Positions 54,530-64,000 of a stretch of 64,000 nt of DNA are shown here, piece by piece (the stretch's first letter is position 1; each line of letters starts with the position of its first letter). The position numbers and the translations under genes are program-made. The notes below the pieces were generated by a model that was not told where the DNA came from, did not search any database, and saw only the letters and a program-made list of their open reading frames with translations. The stretch comes from Aporrectodea caliginosa (lineage: Eukaryota > Annelida > Clitellata > Crassiclitellata > Lumbricidae), in assembly GCA_020284085.1 (NCBI GenBank), contig JACEVL010000078.1:1377501-1441500 (forward strand), written 5' to 3'.

Positions 54530-55430
54530 GATGAAAATAATTCGTGCTTGATTAGAAGTTGGATTAATTAACAGAATTCTTGCTTAAATAGAAGTTGAAT
54601 TGATGAATATAATCCCTGCTTAAATGGAAGTTGGAATGATGAAAAGATATCGCAGTGTAAGAAGAAGTTGGATTCATGAAACGATTTTATGTCGGATTAA
54701 TGGCGGACTGCAGAACCAATATAATAAAACGTACATGTACGTTGGCTGAAGAGCAGTGCGCATGAAGGCATTTAGTGTTGCATGCAATGCGCCAATGTCG
54801 TTTTACGTTGAACAACAGACAGATACATGTCTTTGATTTGTACAAGAGATGAAGAGATGCAGCCGACCATTCTAGCAATGTCTGAAGTCGGATGTCGGCA
54901 GCTGGAAAATATCAGTGTTGGACTTAGCAACGCATCTTATCAGAACTTGTAGGCTGAATTTACAGTTTCATCAGTTCGCATACGCTACAGCATTTCTTGA
55001 GATAAAGCTGAAAACAATTAATCTCAACGTGAAGAAACTTCTTAGCCATTTTAGAGAAAATTTCTAGAGCTGATACAACTTCGTTTGAGAGTCAACCCGA
55101 ATTCAAGTAAGTAGGAAATATTAAAATCAGTCTTTGTTTACAGGTTTAAAAAATTCATATTCAGTTTCATTTGCATTTATGTAGCCCTATTTTAGTCGTC
55201 AGCGTCGCTCAGACTAAACTCGCAGGAATCAATTCATGGTTGGCATCAAGCGCAAGCAAAAATCTTAGAATCACTTCAGTAAATATCTCTTGCAGTACCT
55301 TTGGTTATAATCAGTCATATGTATTCGTTAAGGCACGCTAACACTCCTCACACAGTAGAGTGAAGAGCAGTAGTCTAGAGACACTAGTCGATTAAAAATA
55401 AAGGCGTGGACCAGGGTGGAAGCAAAAGAG
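54530..55430. other. No recognised gene
   Basis: Only chance frames. 'agaagttggat' recurs at 54555, 54590, 54627 and 54663 with ~36-base spacing, a decayed tandem repeat. Confidence 0.45.
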
Positions 55431-55437
55431 GGAGGAA

Positions 55438-55498
55438 GCATGGGAGGGAGGGAGGGAGGGAGGAGGGAGGGAGGGAGGGAGGGAGGGAGGGAGGGAGG

Positions 55499-55536
<38 letters not shown>

Positions 55537-55626
55537 CAGATACAGATACAGAGGCAGAGACAGAGGCAGATACAGAGACAGAGACAGAGCGAGCAGAGCG
55601 AGACACAGACAGACAGACAGACAGAC
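55438..55626. repeat. (GGGA)n-(GA)n-(CAGA)n purine tract
   Basis: Pure purine run on the plus strand followed by CAGATA/CAGA units. Could form triplex DNA; chance frames of Ser/Leu or Arg/Glu repeats are artefacts. Confidence 0.95.
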
Positions 55627-55629
55627 AAA

Positions 55630-56021
55630 AATACAAACCGTTTAGATTCCTTATTGACATTATAGATTAAAGAACAGCATGTGATAAAAGAACAATAATT
55701 AATAATTTTCATCCCAACGCGTGACACCACTGGCGAAACTATTGCGAATTTGAAAAAAAACACTCTTCAATCAGCAGCTTTTTGAGGTCGGTCTCGACGC
55801 ACGTGTTATGGTATGGCAAGATTATGATGGGGCTGCTAATTATGAGCGGCCATACCAGAGGTGTTCAATCCAGGCACGAATGAAGGAGTTTTTTTCCCTC
55901 GGCAACATATGTAGGCCTACTGTCGGCATATATCAAGTGTAAATATCAAAGTATAATGAAGGGCCTTTAGTTAGAATCAAAATAACAGCAACTGACATCA
56001 AGTTTTTACGAGACTAGCGTG

Positions 56022-56052
<31 letters not shown>

Positions 56053-58940
56053 TATATATATATATAATTATATATATATAATATGTAGACGGTAACAAAT
56101 CGTAGACATCTAATGAGTGCATGCAGTTGTTCCACAGTTGAGTCTAAGTAGAAATATTCATTATAATTACCAAATCTAGGAATTTTCATTCGGACTTTGA
56201 ATATGGGTAATTTCTGGTAAAAACTAAGCTTTTATATAGTCTCATTATTTCTGTACTTATTAAGAGCCACTGTAGAATGAAAAATGCATCAATCGATGGC
56301 GCTGAGTAGTTTACGCTGAAGGATTTTGCTCAATTTCCCTAACATATTAACCGTTTATTAGTGAGGCTTGAACCCGTACATTCCGCATTTTAGGGCAGGC
56401 GCTCAACATAATTATGTAGGCTATTATTTTCTCGAATTACTACTTTAAAACTATTTAAATGTTGTTCTTCTGTTCGTACAGAACAACATGCGCCTCTGTT
56501 AGATTGATCTCTTAAATTGATCTGCGCATAAACTGCGAAATCAGACTGATCGATTTTAATTGCCTAATTGCTCGGACAATCTCTGAAAATGATGACAAAA
56601 CTTTAGTATCACAAAGTTAACACTGCATTTAAAGATCATCCGTTCCGATTTCTTAAAACTTTCATGTACACCAAAGTGCGGTTAGAAGTTGGCTGAATAA
56701 AGGATATACTTACATACAATGTAGGTAACTTGAAGCAGAGGCGGATCTACTATGAAACTAATGAAGCTGAACTTTAGGGTCCAAGCCTAGCCCCAGAAGC
56801 GACTCAGACTGTAGTCCACAATCCAAATAGCTTAAAAGTTTGGGTCTACTGTCTATATTATCACTTTCGATGCCATGAGACGATGTCACGACATGGATGT
56901 CGGAATTTAGAGGCCTGAGGTGGCGAAGGCACCCCATAACACTTCACGCTTCAGTGCCCAAAAATGTGGACCCGCCTCTGACTTGAAGTGTGCAAGTTTG
57001 CCCTGAATTTGCAACAGAGGAATTGATGATTTAGACAGGCTCTGCTGGTCTTCCCGTCTATCCATTCCATATCCAGCTACAGTGCACCCAAGAAACCAAT
57101 GTATCAGCTTCCCGCCTAGGTACCTTGGCCCTCAGACAAAGCGTCTGAACGCATATAGGCCTGTCTATGTATGCATGTGGAACATATGCATCATCTAGAT
57201 ATCACACATATTGTATATATAGATTAGGCCTACATGTGGAACTGATACAAATCATCCGTAGGCCTATATTTCATAATTGTATACATAGGTGGAATTATAG
57301 TATACATGTATATTCAGCGTTGGCTTATAGACAAACTGCGCCAAAGAAAACTGCATTCGCATTAAAAATTATCTGCAGGCTTCCACTGAACTATATTGAA
57401 AGCTGCCTTTAACATTTTTTAATGAAAGTAAAGTTTCAGTAAAGCATATATATAATATTATAGCAACAGCCTAATAGCTAATTTCTTGCTCCGTCTACGT
57501 TTTTCATCCGCGCGCTATTGCACAAGAATAAACAGTTTAAACTTGCTTTGCTTATCGTACAAGTCTGAGCTCAACAGTCTGGGCAACAATGTTAGTTTGT
57601 TTTGTTGTTACTTGCTGTAAACAAGACGCACTTAGTGGATGAGAATCGGTTGGCGGATGGGTTTTCTGTTCATTCGGAACATCTTTCTAGAATGCATTTA
57701 AGTTACGAGCTAGTCACTTCCGATCTGTAGTTTCAATTGGAGCCACTTCGCGAAAGGAATCGAAATGCAGAACAGGATTTTCAGTGCTCAAGTTTTAGGT
57801 TTACTTCTCACTCTAGCGATACGTTGTGCGCAAAATTGCACATATCGAGTTTCAGTTGCCAGTTTGCAATAAAAATACAATACATAGGCCTACAGAGGCT
57901 ATCCTGAGAATAGGGCATATATATCGAGTTCTGCAGCTATCCAATCCATTGAAACAAATTTTAACTACTCCAGTACTCGACGCTCGACGTATTAGGAATT
58001 TATAACATGCAACTATTGATCCATTCATTCAGACTGTTTTTATAGAGGCCATACGGCATTACTAGAGCCTAACCACAGAGGCGTTCCCGATGCATAGCCT
58101 ACCATTATAACGGCATCATAGGTAAGTTTTCTGAGGGTATATGTAATTCCAATTATTTTGACTATCTGAGGACCTGTTGGCCTATAAACCCACGGGTTAA
58201 ACGAGAATATTCTTCAAAGACACACAAGTAATACAGGTTATGAATGGCTACAATGCACTTAATGACTACTGAGTTCAGAGTTGACATCTATCTGACATTA
58301 CTGGCACTACTTACATAGGTCCTACATACCTATCTTCTTTCCTTCTTGGCTATAGTCATCCATCCAGGTAACGGCTTGCGTGGTTGAATACTTGTTAGCT
58401 TTCCTACATACTCACGTGCTTGATTAGGTGCCTGCTCATTCATTCTCAGTCGTTCACACGCATAAAGCACTTGCCGTAAGGGTACTGCTGCATGAAGAAT
58501 GTGCAGAAGCTAATCTAGACATGTATAGTTGTGTTAAGGTGGCATGAAGATATTGGCCAAGAGCCTGGGCATCCCTATATGCTCCGCTTTTGCGACTAAA
58601 ATAGAAAATCACTGGTTTGAGATAACCCGACAGGCAGCCTTGGGTTTGGAGTATTAACGACTTCATTCTTCTTAGCCTCGGCATATAAAGGCGGACTATC
58701 AGACCTCTCCATCGCCGGATTTTCTTCATATTGACAATATACGACCAGTGTACTAGTTATAGCTAATAATTTGCTAAGGGCGCAAATGAAGCCGAGATCT
58801 GCAAACAACTTTCTGCTCTGGCAGGGGTAGGAAGCCTTGACGTGTAAATGTCATAATATATTTATCTTCTTTCTTTAAGTTCTCTGCCCTTCGGCAGGTT
58901 CCAACTTCCAATGACGCCACTCTTCTCTGTGAATAGCCTA
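55630..58940. other. Largely featureless; (AT)n at 56020-56085, LINE 3' tail at 56665-56715
   Basis: The AT run is imperfectly palindromic. 'tgtacaccaaagtgcggtta' and 'aaggatatacttacatac' mark an isolated LINE tail as at 27160. No splice-bounded exon with recognisable product was found. Several TAGGCCTA octamers. Confidence 0.45.
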
Positions 58941-58946
58941 TATTTA

Positions 58947-59040
58947 TAACAGTATAGGTTTTACTATTCTTATAAATATATTAAGAATTATTTTTACTAT
59001 TCTTAATATATTTATAAGAATAGTAAAACCTATACTGTTA
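58947..59040. repeat. Perfect palindrome, 42-bp arms, 10-bp spacer
   Basis: Arms 58947-58988 and 58999-59040 are exact reverse complements ('taacagtataggttttacta' and partner). Confidence 0.97.
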
Positions 59041-59556
59041 GGCCTATACACTGCAATTTCAAACATAGTTAGTCAGTCATTCAGTCACTCAGTCAGACAG
59101 TCAGGTAAGTAGGCAGGCAAGCAGGCAGACAGACAAGCAGGCAGACATGCAGGCAGATGGGCGGACCTGCTTGCAAATGATCAACCATCATTCCTCCGTT
59201 ATTTTTGGCTGATTTTCACAGATTTCGCATAGAATCTGTTACATTGTCAGCGATCGACCTTGCACAGCATTCTCTTCTTTGGATACAGTGTAGCCTATGT
59301 GCGAGATCCTGCAGCTAATCATTCTCGATTAACTCCGATTTGGACTAGTGAGCAAAACTTGTAACTGTTACTGAAGGCGCTTCAACAGTTTACATAACAT
59401 AACATAACAAGGGTTTTAAGTGGTTCAGAAGACGTTTAGTCTGTGTTAGAACCACTGCCACAGAACCACTGTTTCAGTTGTATAATATTAGATCTGCATT
59501 TTTCATATTTGGTCACCTTCTACACTCTACAGGAAGTGACGAACGCTAACGTCTTC

Positions 59557-59833
59557 ATGACGTCAGTTGTTCTTGTGACGGCAGAGATCTGCCTACTGAC
59601 GTTGTGTTTGGGGGTTGAGGGAGCAACCGGCCTTCGAGTCTCTGACACGGATAATTTGGAATTCGGTGGAAAAAAATTACAGAAGTCAATTGATCTATCT
59701 GAGTTTTCTCCGCTCACCTTGATAAAGGATTCCCTCGTCATTGAATCTGGAGGCAGAGACAACCGCTTCAGGAACTCCTATGGCGATGAAAGGATGCCAC
59801 CACAGAACAGCAGGAGAGCCACTAAGAAAGCCA
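59557..59833 (+). CDS. Secreted peptide precursor, exon with signal peptide (CRF-like candidate)
   Basis: The ATG follows a likely acceptor 'ctctacag' at 59532, so a 5' non-coding exon is expected upstream. The first 23 residues form a signal peptide (hydrophobic VVLVTAEICLLTLCLG, small residues EGATG near the cut). The pro-region is acidic/polar with no Cys after the signal, and ends with two dibasic sites (RR at 86-87, KK at 90-91). The exon ends at 59833 with donor GTAAGT, phase 1, and joins in frame to 61366, completing a 179-residue precursor. I chose this start because upstream codons lie before the acceptor. Confidence 0.65.
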
Positions 59834-59839
59834 GTAAGT

Positions 59840-61365
59840 CATTGAAATTATCGTCGATTGCTATTAAATGGCACTTTGAATTTGTACAGATGAAGTGGAT
59901 TTTGTCTAATTATGCACAGGCTAAGAGATAGCTACGTAATTGAAAGAGCAAGCAATAAACTGACTTTTAATACTTCATTTTTCTGTTTTTACTTTAGCGA
60001 CAATTGTATAGGTAAGTTAGATAATCGTGTTAGCAGCAATTTAGGCATCGAAAGACGTTATACAAAAGTAATTTGACTGTTGTTACACAATTTCACATGA
60101 CAGTTCTGTGAATCTACATCTAGGTGAAGCTATGCTAACCTTAACGAAAACGTGATTTCATTGTCTCCTATATACACCACACTACCAGTCGCATTGTGGA
60201 CTTAGAGTAATTAATTAAATAAGTAGCAAACTAATCGTTATTATAATTGGCAATTCCGTATAGGGCCATTTCAAGAGCAAACTAATTGGGGACGCTTTGT
60301 TGCAGAATTGTCGCAGAATCGCGTGAAGCAATCCTATTAATTAATTCGCTAAAAGTTGAAGATTAGGTTTCACAAATTTTCTATTAGGCCTAAGCTTATT
60401 TGGCAATCAAAACAAAACAAGTAATAGCAATACAATGGCAATAGCAATAGCAATAGCAACAGCAATTTAAGATATTGGCATAGACAATTAGGCCTATAGA
60501 TGCGCAAATCCATCAATTTCAGAAAGTTGAAGCGAAAATTTATTAGCTCTCAGAGGTTGAGAATAGCCTTATAAGAATAGCGCCCATTAAAGACGAAAAC
60601 ATCCACCAAAGAACATCCGGCAGTTAAATTTTTAATAATAATATAGACCTATATTAATTATTCCTGTAAGTTATAATTCTTTAAAAGTAATGAATTTTTT
60701 AACATTTACAGTCATTCAGATTCCGAATGTTCGCCTCAGATTCTTATAAAATGTCCTTGAGCGCGTAGGCTACTGAGCGACTGAATATGCAAATAATATC
60801 GTTTAATAATAAGCTTACTTTCAAAGTTTTACCCCGATATAGAAATTATCCTTCAGAGGAGTTAGGCCTACATGTATATGAATATGAAATATCGTTTGTA
60901 AGGCTAAAAGCTAATACAAGAGTCGATTGTGAACAATTAGTTACAATTAGTCATTAAAATGTCCGTAGCAAATGAAAAATCGTCTGAACAGATAATAATT
61001 TATTAATTATATATAGGCCTAAGCTCTACAGTAGTTGATTATAAACAATTAAATACAATTAATTATGAAAAATGTCCGTAGAAAATGAAACATCGTCTGA
61101 ACGGATAACAACTCATTAATTACAACTGATTATAAACAATTGATTTGGAATCAATCATTAGAAAATGTCCGTTAAAAATCTTCTGTAAGGCTAGTAATTC
61201 GTTGATCACAAAAGAATATAAAACAATTAATGATTATGTCAGCAGCAAACGAAAAATAGTCTGAAAGCATAGTTATGCCTAGGCCTACTCATTAATTGAA
61301 GGCTAATTGTTTCTTAAGCGACGACATTTGCTAATACATACGTTGGTTTCGTGAATACCTCGCAG
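59840..61365 (+). other. Intron of the peptide-precursor gene
   Basis: Contains (AATAGC)n near 60425-60460 and a degenerate ~115-bp tandem repeat ('aaaatgtccgtagcaaatga', 'cgtctgaacagataataa', 'attataaacaatta') in about four copies at 60870-61310. Confidence 0.6.
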
Positions 61366-61628
61366 GTATAATGGGATTGGACAATTTGGATTTCGTGATT
61401 CGAACCCTTAACCGGTCTGGAAATCGGTTGAGCAGCTCTATCAGACACGGATCCTACTACAACTCATACCAGAGCAGCGGAAGAAATGGGATCGGGTCAT
61501 CGAGTCGAAGGTCACGGGAACGTAACCTTATTGACCTAATCAAGGCCGGGAAACGAAGCGGACAACAGGCTGACGACGGAATACTGGAAGTGGCAGAACT
61601 TGACCAGAACGAGGGTGTGGAAACCTAG
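61366..61628 (+). CDS. Secreted peptide precursor, exon with amidated peptide (CRF-like candidate)
   Basis: Acceptor 'acctcgcag'; frame continuous with 59833. After the KK site the sequence runs SIMGLDNLDFVIRTLNRSGN, a Ser/Gly-rich middle with RR at 140-141, then RERNLIDLIKA followed by GKR, a standard amidation and cleavage signal, and an acidic tail to TAG. The C-terminal ERNLIDLI parallels NRKLMEII of corticotropin-releasing factor, and LDNLDFVIRTL parallels LDLTFHLLREVL. A CRF peptide has ~41 residues; the span here is 62, the excess being the Ser/Gly part. Cleavage at RR would instead give a 12-residue amidated peptide. Family assignment is inference; a neuropeptide-type precursor is better supported. 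Confidence 0.6.
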
Positions 61629-61735
61629 CCATACAGTTACGAGGTTCTGGAAACCTAGCATTGCAGTTACGAGGGTCTGGAAACCTAGCCATACAGTTAC
61701 GAGATACTGGAAACCTAGCCATAAAGTTTCATCAC
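61618..61735 (+). repeat. ~30-bp tandem repeat in the 3' UTR of the peptide gene
   Basis: About four units of 'ggaaacctagccatacagtt' + 'acgaggttct'. The first unit contains the stop codon, so expansion does not alter the protein. Confidence 0.9.
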
Positions 61736-61983
61736 TGTTCTTGGTTCCATTTGAATTCGCTTCAGATTAGTCAACCTGTGGCAATATTTTTCTCAGAGTC
61801 AAATTGACTTGTTTCAATAGATTAATGACGGAATAAAAGCGTTTAAATCCAAACAGCTGAGGTTACGATTGGAAGTTTCGTGTTTCATCAAGGCATTGGA
61901 CTAACGTATAGCCTACGTCAATTTATTATGTTATTCAATACACTTTTGTTTCGGCCCTGTATTTTGTCTGGGAAATTGGCAAT

Positions 61984-62215
61984 TCATTAATTCATTCATT
62001 CATTCAGAGCATTTATATAGCGCCCCTTCAAGAAACTACTCAGGAGCGCTCCCGGCCCAGCCACGACTAAAGAAAAAAGACTTGAGGACTTGTAGAACCC
62101 TGTCAGATGGCTTACAAGTAAAAAAACGAAGCTTAAGTGGTAGGTCATTCCAGATGGAAGGGCCAACAATCTCAGGGTTTGACTTTTTAAACCCATTGCT
62201 GACTATTCCGATTAA
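61984..62215 (-). mobile_element. L2-like LINE 3' end, minus strand
   Basis: Minus-strand reading gives EIVGPSIWNDLPLKLRFFTC (RT C-terminus, 'GPxLWNxLP') and the tail with (GAAT)n at 61984-62005. Confidence 0.8.
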
Positions 62216-63040
62216 ATGAGTCAGGGATGAAAATGGTTTATTATAATGTACGAAACACTATACAATGTTACTTAGAAGAATCATGAAATACTGCCTTTGA
62301 TAACAAAACTATTTTCATGAATTCTCTGCGAATTTCTAAGCTATATTAGCGTGCAATTAAAACAGTCAAGAACATAAGCGTTGTGTAAACTATTTGCTAA
62401 CAACTACATATGCATGCCGTATGGTCTACTAACTGCTGTATTATCAATTACCAACTAGCAACTAGGTTAACATGCAAAAAGACCAATAATCACTACTTAT
62501 ATATTCGCTCTTAGATTTGTGTTGAAGCTTAGGCTAGCGAATATATCGCTAGACTGAAACTGATTAAGTTTTACGGAGTCGGCCTATTTGGCTTCTTTTT
62601 AGTGCGGTGAAGTGACTATCGCCACCGCCAGCATGCCCACATGGACCCATATTCCACCAGTGCCCATATTAGAGCCTATATGGGTTTCATCTGATGCCCA
62701 TGGAAATGCTGGCAGGGTCTTAGGCCGACCCAGGTAGAACAGCTTTTTTTATATCTGCACATCTAGTCTACACTCCTATTTCGACTTTTATCAAATATGT
62801 TAGGCTTCCCTAAACCACAAAAGTGACTGCTTTGTAGACCAAAAGGAGGTTAGCAATATTATTGGTATAATAAAGGATACACTTACTTACTGTCTTACTT
62901 GGAGCCATTTTGGTAAAGGTCAAAGTTAGACTTACTCGCCCATAAAGCCACATAATTTCTACAAAGCTCCAAGCGACCATTGCTTCAATTCATTATCTGC
63001 TACTACAGTTAATTTGCGAAACTTGAACGGGCCAGCCTTA
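62216..63040. other. No gene; LINE 3' tail at 62810-62895
   Basis: 'gaccaaaaggaggttagcaa' with 'aataaaggatacacttactt' is the tail seen at 27160 and 38820. 'atatgggtttcat' motifs at 62640-62735 relate to 38015-38165. Confidence 0.5.
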
Positions 63041-63246
63041 TTATAATTTGCACGATTCGAGGAAGATGGCGAAGAGAAGAATGAGAACAATGCTTGGCAT
63101 CAGTGTGGCTGCTGCTGCAGATGAAACTGTCGTTGCCGATGGCATCCCTCCCTCATCCATTCCGGTTCCTCTGTCGCTGAAACCGGATGATTCTACCGCC
63201 ATCTGGTGAGTCATAGAAGCGTCTGAAGCGGAGGTGATCATCGCAG
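63041..63246 (-). CDS. Last exon of an unidentified surface protein with GPI-anchor-like tail
   Basis: Minus strand, acceptor 'ttccaattttag', entered in phase 1, stop TAA. The 68-residue product is polar and Ser/Thr/Gly-rich (SSGFSDRGTGMDEGGMPSA), then SSAAAATLMPS and a hydrophobic end IVLILLFAIFLES with only CKL after it. Small residues followed by a short spacer and a hydrophobic C-terminus describe a GPI attachment signal; a type I membrane protein with almost no cytoplasmic tail is the alternative. The rest of the gene would lie right of the window. Confidence 0.5.
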
Positions 63247-63284
63247 CTAAAATTGGAAAATACAATAGAGCTATAAAACTGCTG

Positions 63285-63285
63285 T

Positions 63286-63379
<94 letters not shown>

Positions 63380-63389
63380 TTAATAATGT

Positions 63390-63429
<40 letters not shown>

Positions 63430-63460
63430 TATTATTATTATTATTATTATTATTATTGTA
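63285..63460. repeat. (AAT)n/(ATT)n microsatellite
   Basis: AAT units to about 63425, then ATT units to 63457. Lies at the 3' end of the minus-strand retroelement. Confidence 0.97.
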
Positions 63461-64000
63461 ACAATATTTATTCTCTCCATCAATCAACATCAATACTGAA
63501 AGCTACAATAGACAAGGATGCAGTAGCTGTCTAAAATGAGCGTCATAAGTGCCGTTAGTGACACATCTCCCTAAGGTCTGACTCCGCTAAAGTGCCGCGG
63601 AAAGCCACCGAGTTGAACCGCTGGACAGTTATAGAGAGACGCTGCAGCAAGAAGCAGGTCTCTCTCTTGTCTCCTGTGGACAGCGTCAGACTACGACCTA
63701 GATCTGATATAAAGTTTTGGCCAGTGGTGTTAATTGGACCTAAGGTCTCAAGAGCTAGAGGCACGAAAAAGTGCGTGTTTAAGAGTGCATTGTACTTGGT
63801 CATTTTCCTGTCCGTGGCGATCTCGGCTGCCGCGCCCGCCGTCGCTGCGGTGGCCTGGATGTATGATGGAGCAAGGGTATCTACCACCGTCGCGTCCCAC
63901 ACCAGATGACGACCCGCGCGCCATGGAATCATTGTCAGGCCGTCTGGTCTTCTGCCGTCCGTGCGTAGTAGACCTGGTGGTTCCTTTATTGACGGAATCC
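63458..64000 (-). mobile_element. Non-LTR retroelement 3' end with TAA-type tail
   Basis: Minus-strand frame of 125 residues (63555-63932, continuing left of the ATG codon-wise) with MIPWRAGRHLVWDATVVDTL, APSYIQATA, KYNALLNTHFFVPLALETLG and FLLQRLSITVQRFNSVAFRG. The 'G..LVWD.T..DTLAPS...FVP.A.ETLG...QR.S...QR.N' pattern is common at the C-terminus of retroelement polyproteins in invertebrates. A ~95-base 3' UTR ends 'gagaataaatattgtta' and (CAA/TAA)n. The element continues beyond the window. Confidence 0.65.

Noticed and set aside
61540..61722. Minus-strand repeats 'MARFPxPRNC' resembling RFamide precursors
   Set aside because: Antisense translation of the 30-bp repeat in the 3' UTR of the peptide gene; no signal peptide or amidation Gly.
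63271..63483. Poly-isoleucine frame
   Set aside because: Translation of the (AAT)n microsatellite.

Overview
The window is animal nuclear DNA. Genes are cut into short exons with GT/AG borders, introns carry microsatellites, and most of the rest is built from LINE, SINE, MITE and Polinton-type remnants. Recognisable families are a netrin receptor (DCC/neogenin), a WASP-type actin regulator, a secreted peptide precursor and a possible GPI-anchored protein. CR1/L2-like LINE tails ending in 'ggcgctatataaat' plus (TGAA)n, Polinton-type polymerase remnants and a very frequent TAGGCCTA octamer suggest a marine invertebrate, perhaps a non-vertebrate deuterostome. The species is not determinable by eye.

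Layout. 0.15-6.4 kb, plus strand: the 3' part of a DCC/neogenin-like gene. Five in-phase exons encode the end of FN3-4, FN3-5, FN3-6 and an extra FN3-like domain followed by a stop, with no transmembrane segment. 7.7-11.1 kb: a LINE tail, then a frameshifted and truncated Polinton/adintovirus-like B-family DNA polymerase remnant. 11.1-27.4 kb: a mosaic of inverted and direct segmental duplications holding LINE endonuclease and RT pieces, a transposon-associated 'EAATRLLLHT' fragment, SINEs and hAT-like MITEs. 27.4-30.8 kb and 40.4-42.5 kb: two minus-strand copies of the terminal netrin-receptor exon and its flanks, both open.

30.8-52.95 kb: partial WASP units. On the minus strand the GTPase-binding (CRIB/GBD) exons occur five times as A-B-C sets, three preceded by a proline-rich E exon or part of it; one set is truncated in C and one in A. 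All intact E, A, B and C exon borders share phases (1 into E, 1 out of C), so cassettes could in principle be joined in frame. On the plus strand, one set (A, B, broken C) precedes a D exon with WH2 motifs, a central-region exon and an acidic last exon ending DSWAD. A near-identical 2.17 kb inverted repeat (32609-34777 and 48164-50334) links the two strands.

53-59.5 kb is mostly non-coding with simple repeats and a perfect palindrome. 59.56-61.63 kb, plus strand: a two-exon secreted peptide precursor of 179 residues with a signal peptide and an amidation/cleavage site (AGKR); its C-terminal motif resembles corticotropin-releasing-factor/DH44 peptides. 63.04-63.25 kb, minus strand: a last exon with a GPI-anchor-like tail. 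63.46-64 kb, minus strand: the 3' end of a retroelement with an (AAT)n tail.

All calls come from reading the sequence; no alignment was run. Boundaries of repeats and duplicated segments are approximate unless a target-site duplication is stated.
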